Source: an uncultured Pseudoflavonifractor sp. (lineage in GTDB: Bacteria > Bacillota > Clostridia > Oscillospirales > Oscillospiraceae). Taken from it: a DNA stretch of 20,932 nt. The position numbers and the translations under genes were made by a program. The notes beneath the pieces were generated by a model, which saw only the letters and a program-made list of their open reading frames with translations, was not told where the DNA came from and did no database searches. The DNA lies in NCBI GenBank assembly GCA_947383685.1, contig CANDEE010000032.1, forward strand, positions 1-20,932. Direction: 5' to 3'. Positions 14,261-20,932 of the stretch are shown here, in pieces. Position 1 is the first letter of the stretch, and the number at the start of each line of letters is the position of its first letter.

Positions 14261-14296
14261 AGAACCGCCCTCCAAGGAGGGCGGTTCTCATTTTTT
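14261..14296. terminator. bidirectional terminator between DUF4342 gene and ftsZ
   Basis: A perfect 13-bp stem (14261-14273 with 14276-14288) is followed by CATTTTTT on plus and has a run of six A just before it, so it works for either strand. ftsZ stops 4 bases past it, which makes this the end of the cell-wall cluster. Confidence 0.88.
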
Positions 14297-14299
14297 ATG

Positions 14300-15415
<1,116 letters not shown>

Positions 15416-15507
15416 ATATTGCTCCTCCTATGTATAGTCCTTCTGTATCCTCCGGCAGCCCGGGCCATGTTGTGGCCTGGGTCCCAGCAAGTGCTATATC
15501 TTGTACT

Positions 15508-15536
15508 ATTCTATCCTTCTTTGGCCCTGAGGTCAA
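15508..15536 (-). promoter_or_regulatory. ftsZ promoter
   Basis: On the minus strand, TTGACC (15531-15536) and TAGAAT (15508-15513) have a 17-base spacer. The transcript would have an about 85-base leader, in which CCCAGGCCA and TGGCCCGGG (15459-15481) can form a hairpin with one mismatch. This promoter would let ftsZ be expressed apart from the upstream mur genes. Confidence 0.6.
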
Positions 15537-15584
15537 TAGCCCAGAGCGGATTTCTTGCAAGTTTGTCCAACTTTTTCCCCGTCC

Positions 15585-16376
15585 TTACGACGGAAGCCAC
15601 CGTTCGGTGAGCAAGCGGGCCTCCGAATCTCCGTAGGTCAGCTCCAGAGTGCCTGTCATCGTCTCGCCCTGCTGGGCAAAGGTCTCTATGGTCTGCTGAA
15701 GCGAGTAGACCCGCAGGGCAAAATCCCCCTCCATGGGCACCGCCACCGTCAATTCTTCTCCGTAACCGAAACGGATCACATTGGAGGCGCTTAAATCAAT
15801 AAACTCCGTTACGCCCCCCGCCATTTCTCTGGCGTCCAGGGCGGTAAGGAGCTTTTGAAGCCCCTCCAGGCGGGTCTGCTCCAAAATGTCCACCTTCAGC
15901 CACTCTCCCACAGCAGGCTCCACAGGGTTCAGGCCCCGGACTACCGGCAGGTTTCCCACAATGGACTTACCCCCCTGCTCCAGCAGCTTTCCCCGGGGGT
16001 CCAGCAGCCACCAGCTCCCCTCGCAGCGAAGGGCGGCTGCGGGAACGCACTCGGTGATGTGAAGCTCCACCTTGTCGGGCAGGCGGTGGACAGGAACCGC
16101 GTTCTCCACATAGGGAAGCTGCTGCAGGATGCTCTGGGCGGTCTGGGGCCGGTTCACCAGAAACAGGTTGTCCCCCAGCTCCACGCCGGAAGCGGCAATC
16201 ACCTCCTGGTCCGAGTAGCGGCTGTTGCCTGTGACTATCACCTCATTCACCCGGAAAAAGACCACGCAGCCCACTAATATGGCGGCGAAAATCACCAGAA
16301 AGGACAGCAGCTTATAGAGGAAGCCAAAGCGTCCCCTTCTCCGCCGCTGTCGATTCCGGTTTCTCCTCGCCGCCAT
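15585..16376 (-). CDS. ftsQ: cell division protein FtsQ/DivIB
   Basis: A 263-residue single-pass divisome protein. A very basic cytoplasmic head (RRNRNRQRRRRGRFG) precedes one membrane segment (about 19-41), then a POTRA domain (about 42-111, VNEVIVTGNSRYSDQEVI) and the beta domain. It connects the FtsL/FtsB and FtsW/PBP subcomplexes on the outer side of the membrane. The start at 16376 is preferred over 16418 because GGGAGG is 7 bases upstream of it and none precedes the longer form. It lies between murA (182 bases upstream) and ftsZ. Sequence identity in this family is low, so the call rests on layout, POTRA motif and cluster position. Confidence 0.88.
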   Translation of the reverse strand: MAARRNRNRQRRRRGRFGFLYKLLSFLVIFAAILVGCVVFFRVNEVIVTGNSRYSDQEVIAASGVELGDNLFLVNRPQTAQSILQQLPYVENAVPVHRLPDKVELHITECVPAAALRCEGSWWLLDPRGKLLEQGGKSIVGNLPVVRGLNPVEPAVGEWLKVDILEQTRLEGLQKLLTALDAREMAGGVTEFIDLSASNVIRFGYGEELTVAVPMEGDFALRVYSLQQTIETFAQQGETMTGTLELTYGDSEARLLTERWLPS

Positions 16377-16427
16377 TCCATGGCCTCCCGTGTCCTTTGT
16401 TGGCTTTCCTTTTATCATGTCCGCAGC

Positions 16428-16539
16428 AGCCTTGTTTCACAAGCCTGTGGGCTCCGCCCCTCCGTGCTATGCGCAGCTGCGGTATGGACGTCTTTGCGAA
16501 ATTGCCCTTGCAAGCAAGCATTTTCGCTTCATTGTATCA
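16428..16539 (-). promoter_or_regulatory. murA-ftsQ spacer: extended -10 and tandem leader hairpins
   Basis: On the minus strand, TGATACAAT (TACAAT at 16531-16536) is an extended -10, though no -35 is clear. Downstream in the leader, AGCC-CACA-GGCT and CTTGT-GAA-ACAAG form two adjacent small hairpins (16428-16453), and the first AGCC could instead pair with the second GGCT. A palindrome CGCAGCTGCG lies at 16472-16481. The ftsQ start codon is about 50 bases further on. Confidence 0.35.
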
Positions 16540-16558
16540 CACCTGGGTGAAAAAATCG

Positions 16559-17827
16559 TTAAGATTCCGTGACAATTTCTTCCTCCAGGGTCATTTTTGC
16601 TCCCAAAGCAGTCAGGTCTCCCGCCAAATCAGCGTAACCCCGGCAGATGTGCCGCAGGCCAGAGAGGATCGTCTCACCCTCCGCGCCCAACCCCGCCACA
16701 GCGAGGGCCGCGCCGCCCCGGAGGTCGGTGGCCCGGACTCTGGCGCCAAAAAGCCGGGGCACTCCGCAAACCACCGCCACTCTGCCCTCTACCCGGATGT
16801 CCGCGCCCATGCGGATCAGCTCATCTACATGGCGGTAGCGGCTGTCAAACATATTTTCCGCAAATACGGTGGCCCCGTCCGCCTTGCATAGTGCCGCCAT
16901 CACCACCGCCTGGGCGTCGGTGGGAAAGCCCGGATAGGGGGCCGTACGAATGGGCCGTACGGCCCGCAAACGCTCCGGGGCCTGAATATGAATGGAATGG
17001 TCCGTACTCTCCACCCGGCAGCCCGCCTCGGAAAATACCGCCGTCACGGTGGAAAGCTGCCGCCAGTCCACTCCGGAAACCTCTCCCTCTCCACCGGCAG
17101 CGGCTACCGCCGAAAGGTATGTAGCCGCTACGATCCGGTCTGCCATAACGGTATATTCTCCGCCGTGGAGGGTAGTCCCCCCCTCGATGACGATGATGGA
17201 GCTGCCCGCTCCCCGGACTTTGGCTCCCAGAGTGCAGAGGAAATTTTGCAGGTCCACGATCTCCGGCTCCCGGGCGGCGTTGGTGATCGTTGTCCTGCCC
17301 TGGGCCATAACAGCGGCCAGCATGGCGTTTTCGGTGGCTCCTACGCTGGCCAGGGACAGGGTGATGTCCGCCCCGGCGAGCTTTCCTCCGCAGTGCAGCC
17401 GCCCGTTTTTCTCCCCGATCTCTGCCCCCAGCGTCCGCAGGGCCGCCAGGTGGAGGTCGATGGGCCGGGGGCCAAGCTCACAGCCGCCGGGATAAGTCAG
17501 CTCCGCCTGTCCCATACGGCCCAGGATAGGCCCCAGAAAGACCACGGAGGAACGCATCTCCCGCATGAGGCTGTCGGGCACGGCCCAGCCTGTGGGCGAG
17601 GAGGCGTCCACCGTCACCGTCGCTCCCTCCCGCACTACCTTGCAGCCCAGATGGCGCAGAATGTCCAGAGTATGGTCTACATCGGTGAGCCGGGGGCAGT
17701 TATGGAGGACGCAGGTCCCCGTGGAAAGAAGGGTCGCCGCCAAAATGGGCAGGACGCTGTTTTTGGCTCCCTGCACCCGGACGGACCCGGACAGGGGAAT
17801 TCCCCCCTGAATCCTGAAAATGCTCAT
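16559..17827 (-). CDS. murA: UDP-N-acetylglucosamine 1-carboxyvinyltransferase MurA
   Basis: A complete 422-residue enzyme that transfers enolpyruvate from PEP to UDP-GlcNAc, the first committed step of peptidoglycan synthesis, in the cytoplasm. K22 and N23 (GAKNSVLP) are substrate-binding residues. The active-site Cys is C116 in YPGGCELGPRPID, the loop whose Cys is attacked by fosfomycin. R92 (MRSS), R121 and the PTDAQ motif are also in place. AGGGAGGG lies about 8 bases before the ATG. It follows murG by 106 bases in the cell-wall cluster, in the slot held by murB in Bacillus. Firmicutes often carry two MurA genes, and this one's paralogue, if any, is not in the window. Confidence 0.96.
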   Translation of the reverse strand: MSIFRIQGGIPLSGSVRVQGAKNSVLPILAATLLSTGTCVLHNCPRLTDVDHTLDILRHLGCKVVREGATVTVDASSPTGWAVPDSLMREMRSSVVFLGPILGRMGQAELTYPGGCELGPRPIDLHLAALRTLGAEIGEKNGRLHCGGKLAGADITLSLASVGATENAMLAAVMAQGRTTITNAAREPEIVDLQNFLCTLGAKVRGAGSSIIVIEGGTTLHGGEYTVMADRIVAATYLSAVAAAGGEGEVSGVDWRQLSTVTAVFSEAGCRVESTDHSIHIQAPERLRAVRPIRTAPYPGFPTDAQAVVMAALCKADGATVFAENMFDSRYRHVDELIRMGADIRVEGRVAVVCGVPRLFGARVRATDLRGGAALAVAGLGAEGETILSGLRHICRGYADLAGDLTALGAKMTLEEEIVTES

Positions 17828-17903
17828 GTTTTGCCCTCCCTATCGGATTTCCTTCAGGTCATCCTATGCAGGGAGGAGAAAATGGGTCCATTTCGCAGCG
17901 GCA

Positions 17904-17928
17904 GGCGGGCGTCCTGTGGACTCCCGCC
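17904..17928. repeat. GC-rich hairpin in the murG-murA spacer
   Basis: GGCGGG-c-GTCC-tgt-GGAC-t-CCCGCC forms a stem of 6 plus 4 pairs around one mismatch with a 3-base loop. On the transcribed minus strand it begins about 5 bases after the murG stop and has no U-tract, so it is more likely an RNA processing or 3'-end stabilising structure than a terminator. Confidence 0.55.
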
Positions 17929-17933
17929 CTCTT

Positions 17934-19055
17934 TTACCGCAGCAAGCCCTTTAGGGTCTCGAATATCTTCTCGTTGGCGTCCGGGATGGAGAGCTCCGAC
18001 AGCTTCCGGGTCATTTCCGCCCGTTTTTCCGGGCTATGGAGCAGCTGGGAAATTACCTCGTAAAGCCGCTCTCCGGAGCATTCTTTTTCCGGCAGAAGCA
18101 CCGCCCCTCCGGCGTTGGAGAGGATACGGGCGTTCTTGGTCTGGTGGTCGGCGGTGACATTGGGGGAAGGCACCAGCACCGACGGCTTGGCGATAGCCGC
18201 CAGCTCTGAGATGGAGGAGGCTCCCGACCGGCACAGCACCAAATCCGCCGCCGCCATAACCAGAGGCATATCGTAGATATATTCCCGGACCTCTACCCCG
18301 TCCAGGCTCTCCCCCGCCACTCCCGCGGCAGCAAGCTCCTTTGTCATGGCGGCAAAGTCCCTCCCCGCCCCGTGAATATGGCGGAAAGGGGCGCCGGCCT
18401 TACTCTCCAGAGTGATAAAGTCGGTCATATAGCCGTTCATTCTCTCGGCTCCCAGGCTCCCCCAGTAGGAGAGGAGCAGGGGCCTGTCATCATCAAAGCC
18501 CAACTCTTTCCGGGCTTCCGCCCGAGTCCGGCGAAAGAAGTCCCCCCGGACAGGAGTCCCCGTAATCACCACCTTGTCCGGATCGTCGTAGTATTCTCTG
18601 CTCTCCGCAAAGCCCACCATCACCACACTGGCCACCTTGGATAACGCCTTGGTGGTAAGGCCGGGGACGGCGTTGGACTCATGGATGGCGGTGGGTACGC
18701 CCCGCTTGGCGGCGGCTTTTACGATGGGATAGCTGGCATAGCCCCCTGTGCCCACCACCAGGTCGGGCTTAAATTCATCCAGAATGGCCTTGGCCTGGTG
18801 GTCGGACTTCACCATGTTCACCAAAGTCCCCACGTTGTGCTTGACGGCGGAGGGGCGCATGGAGCGGCGGAAATTGGTGATGGTCACCGTTTTCATCTGA
18901 AAGCCCTCTTTGGGTACCAGCCGGGTGCCCATGCCCTTATCTCCCCCCACAAAGAGGATAGAGCAGCCGGGGCACCGCTCCTGGAACATCCGGGCCAGAG
19001 CCACAGCGGGATTGATATGTCCCGCGGTCCCGCCGCAGGTAAAGATAATGTTCAC
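17934..19055 (-). CDS. murG: UDP-N-acetylglucosamine--lipid I transferase MurG
   Basis: A complete 373-residue GT-B glycosyltransferase that converts lipid I to lipid II on the inner face of the membrane. CGGTAGHINPA (7-17) is the first glycine-rich loop, GTGGYASYP (102-110) the second, and RSGASSISELAA (276-287) with HQTKNA (304-309) bind the UDP-sugar. The loop usually written GGSxGA is YWGSLGA (197-203), a visible departure. The start is GTG at 19055, with GGGGAGG about 9 bases upstream. No ATG fits the conserved N-terminus. It lies 91 bases after ftsW, in a spacer that holds a perfect CCGGGC-AGCC-GCCCGG hairpin (19097-19112). Confidence 0.95.
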   Translation of the reverse strand: MNIIFTCGGTAGHINPAVALARMFQERCPGCSILFVGGDKGMGTRLVPKEGFQMKTVTITNFRRSMRPSAVKHNVGTLVNMVKSDHQAKAILDEFKPDLVVGTGGYASYPIVKAAAKRGVPTAIHESNAVPGLTTKALSKVASVVMVGFAESREYYDDPDKVVITGTPVRGDFFRRTRAEARKELGFDDDRPLLLSYWGSLGAERMNGYMTDFITLESKAGAPFRHIHGAGRDFAAMTKELAAAGVAGESLDGVEVREYIYDMPLVMAAADLVLCRSGASSISELAAIAKPSVLVPSPNVTADHQTKNARILSNAGGAVLLPEKECSGERLYEVISQLLHSPEKRAEMTRKLSELSIPDANEKIFETLKGLLR

Positions 19056-19146
19056 AAGAAAACGCCTCCCCTAAAGTCGCTTTGTCACACCATGGACCGG
19101 GCAGCCGCCCGGGAACAAAACCGCCACCTGTTCCTTCACGGCGCTT

Positions 19147-20349
19147 TTACCCCTGTTTTGGCGCCCGGGCCTGCCTGGAAACACCCAGTACGATCCCCAT
19201 TTCGATCAGCTGTATCATCAGCGCCGTGCCTCCGTAGCTAAAGAAGGGAAGGGACACGCCGGTAGTAGGCAAAAAGTTGGTGACCACGGAAATATTGAGG
19301 AACACCTGCACCGCCATCAGGGTGGTAATTCCTACCACCAGAAGGGAGCCAAACCGGTCCCTGGCATTGAGGGCGATCCAGTAGCCACGAAGAATCAGCA
19401 TCACGAACAGGGCCAGAATGAGGCAGGCGCCGATAAGGCCCAGCTCCTCGCAGGCAATGGAGAAAATGAAGTCGTTCTCCGCCTCGGGAAGGAAGCCCTG
19501 CTTCTGCCGGCCCTGGCCAAAGCCTACGCCGAACAGGCCTCCGGAACCGATGGCGTAAAGAGACTGGATGATTTGATAGCCGCCGTGCTTGGGATAGGCC
19601 CAGGGGTCCCGCCAAAGGTTGATACGGGCCGTCATATAATCGGTAGCGGTAATAATCAGTCCCAGGATGCCGGTCACCGCCACAATGCCAATACCGAACC
19701 ACCGCAGCTTCACACCGCCGGCAAAGAGAATGGCGGCAGCGGCAACCAGGATGAGGATGGTGCCCGACATATGGGGCTCAAAATACATCAACACAATGAT
19801 AGCCAGCAGGATCACAATATAGGGCACCAGCTCCATAAAGCCCCAGTCCTCCAGAGCCTGGAAAATGACGCCGGAAGGCTTCTGGGTATCATAGGTCCGC
19901 CTTTTTTCTGTGTTTCGCTTGGACACCCGGGCGGAGAAATAGAGGATCACGCCCAGCTTCGCCATTTCGGAAGGCTGGAAGGTAAATCCCGGCAGCCGGA
20001 GCCAGCGGCGCACACCGTCATTCCGGACGGTGTGGAAGCCGGGGATCAGCACCAGCACCAGCAATACAAATGCCAGTCCCAGCACCAGCACCGAGGCCCA
20101 GCGGTACCACTGGTAGTTGACCTTGGAGGCAATATACATGAGTACAAAGCCGCCTCCGGCAAAGATTGCCTGGCGGAGAAAGTAATAGGTTGGGTCCTTT
20201 CCCTCCCCCATAGCCGTAGCGTAAGAGGCGGAGAGGACCATAATGACCCCGATGCCCGTCAGCAGCACCACCAGCATGAGAAAGGGCAGGTCCACAGGCC
20301 CTCTGGCAAGCTGCTGCTCCATGGTCAGGTCACGTTTGAGCTTTGGCAT
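19147..20349 (-). CDS. ftsW: FtsW/SpoVE-type SEDS peptidoglycan glycosyltransferase
   Basis: A complete 400-residue polytopic SEDS protein (about ten membrane segments) that polymerises lipid II at the septum together with a class B PBP. Visible are GLLFG-type helix signals, FQPSEMAKLG (124-133), the extracellular loop FLPEAENDFIF with D293 at the position of the catalytic Asp, and the family signature NFLPTTGVSLPFFSYGGTA (358-376). The cluster position favours FtsW. SpoVE, the sporulation paralogue, sits at the same place in Bacillus and cannot be excluded by sequence alone. The ATG at 20349 follows AAGGCGGTGG. It is 44 bases after mraY, with no murD between them. Confidence 0.93.
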   Translation of the reverse strand: MPKLKRDLTMEQQLARGPVDLPFLMLVVLLTGIGVIMVLSASYATAMGEGKDPTYYFLRQAIFAGGGFVLMYIASKVNYQWYRWASVLVLGLAFVLLVLVLIPGFHTVRNDGVRRWLRLPGFTFQPSEMAKLGVILYFSARVSKRNTEKRRTYDTQKPSGVIFQALEDWGFMELVPYIVILLAIIVLMYFEPHMSGTILILVAAAAILFAGGVKLRWFGIGIVAVTGILGLIITATDYMTARINLWRDPWAYPKHGGYQIIQSLYAIGSGGLFGVGFGQGRQKQGFLPEAENDFIFSIACEELGLIGACLILALFVMLILRGYWIALNARDRFGSLLVVGITTLMAVQVFLNISVVTNFLPTTGVSLPFFSYGGTALMIQLIEMGIVLGVSRQARAPKQG

Positions 20350-20393
20350 GGGGCCACCGCCTTTCTTCTAAAAATGGTCCTTACTCTGTACTC

Positions 20394-20894
20394 TTAATAC
20401 CGTCCCATAACGCCCAGGTAGGCGATCACGCAGAACACGGCAGAAACGGCGGAAAATACCGCCACCACCTTTTTTTCCTTCCACCCACACATCTCAAAGT
20501 GGTGGTGAAGGGGGGCCATTTTAAAAATACGCTTGCCGTGGCTCAGCTTAAAATAGGTGACCTGGATAATGTCGGAGAGCGTCTCGGCAATATAAATAAC
20601 GCCCACAAGAATCAAAATAAGAGGCATATCGGTGGCAAAGGCCAGCCCGCAGACCGCGCCTCCCAAAAACAGGGACCCTGTATCGCCCATAAACACCTTG
20701 GCAGGGTAATGGTTATAAACTAAAAAGCCCAGCAACCCCCCCAACAAAGCGGCGGAGAACACCGTCAGCTCCTCCCGTCCCCACAGGGCGGTGACGGCGG
20801 TAAAGAACACCGCCACGGGCACCGTCACCGAGGAGGAAAGTCCGTCCACCCCGTCGGTGATGTTGACAGCGTTCACCGTCCCTACCATGACAAA
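20394..20894 (-). CDS. mraY: MraY, 3' part only (truncated by contig end)
   Basis: The last 166 residues of phospho-MurNAc-pentapeptide translocase, the membrane enzyme that makes lipid I from UDP-MurNAc-pentapeptide and undecaprenyl phosphate. The open frame continues upstream of the internal ATG at 20888 through GTC and TTT (20889-20894), giving FVMVGTVNAVNITDGVDGL, which aligns with the family, so that ATG is not the true start. The catalytic-site aspartates lie in NITDGVDGL and FMGDTGSLFLGG, and the APLHHHFE motif is present. About half of the usual 320-residue protein is missing because the sequence turns into adapter at 20895. It is the first gene visible of the cluster. Confidence 0.95.
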   Translation of the reverse strand, partial: FVMVGTVNAVNITDGVDGLSSSVTVPVAVFFTAVTALWGREELTVFSAALLGGLLGFLVYNHYPAKVFMGDTGSLFLGGAVCGLAFATDMPLILILVGVIYIAETLSDIIQVTYFKLSHGKRIFKMAPLHHHFEMCGWKEKKVVAVFSAVSAVFCVIAYLGVMGRY

Positions 20895-20932
20895 AGATCG
20901 GAAGAGCGTCGTGTAGGGAAAGAGTGTAGTTG
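20895..20932. other. Illumina sequencing adapter, not genomic DNA
   Basis: From 20895 the sequence reads agatcggaagagcgtcgtgt and continues to 20929 as an exact match to the reverse complement of the Illumina universal (read 1 side) adapter, 35 bases in all. The last 3 bases differ from the adapter. The mraY frame is intact up to 20894 and then breaks, which places the junction. Confidence 0.97.

Noticed and set aside
16988..18157. A 389-codon plus-strand open frame across murA and murG
   Set aside because: It crosses two confirmed minus-strand genes and their spacer and has no coherent domain.

Overview
The window is a 20.9 kb stretch of moderately GC-rich DNA. It most likely comes from an anaerobic gut member of the Clostridia, in the Oscillospiraceae / Flavonifractor-Lawsonibacter range. 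This placement is an inference from three things: the division and cell-wall gene order, the formate-tetrahydrofolate ligase, and the protein families with strong AGGAGG ribosome binding sites. It looks like an assembled metagenomic or draft contig, because the last 35 or so bases (20895 onward) are Illumina adapter and not genome. No tRNA, rRNA, CRISPR array, insertion sequence or prophage was seen.

Left part (1-4910): a small accessory and stress-response region. A visibly AT-rich orphan gene (278-1354) has a HEPN-like R-x6-H motif and stands apart in base composition from everything to its right. It converges on a minus-strand block of cupin (3169-3528), zinc-type macrodomain ADP-ribosyl hydrolase (2300-3091) and class-M sirtuin (1477-2355). 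The last two are a predicted protein ADP-ribosylation writer/eraser pair. A divergent HxlR-family regulator (3671-3994) shares an operator-like dyad with the cupin promoter. Next are a PerR-type Fur regulator with a perfect 23-bp palindrome at its own promoter and a small divergent lipoprotein.

Middle part (4949-14242): mostly short transcription units separated by strong hairpin terminators. They are an XRE-domain polytopic membrane protein, a stand-alone aconitase-family hydratase, an ECF-type sigma factor with a translationally coupled membrane-anchored anti-sigma-like protein (both with TTG starts), an SDR dehydrogenase followed by fhs (formate-tetrahydrofolate ligase), a SAM-dependent methyltransferase, and a DUF4342 protein.

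Right part (14300-20894, all minus strand): a division and cell-wall cluster, transcribed mraY (5' truncated by the contig end) - ftsW - murG - murA - ftsQ - ftsZ. It supplies lipid I synthesis, the SEDS glycosyltransferase, lipid II synthesis, the first committed muropeptide step, a divisome connector and the tubulin-like ring protein. murD and ftsA, which sit inside this cluster in Bacillus subtilis, are absent here, and murA occupies the slot used there by murB. ftsZ also has its own promoter. The cluster ends at a hairpin terminator shared with the convergent DUF4342 gene.

The observations most worth following are the reduced macrodomain-sirtuin module, which lacks adjacent gcvH-L and lplA2, the AT-rich HEPN-like orphan, the sigma/anti-sigma pair, and the adapter artefact that ends the contig.
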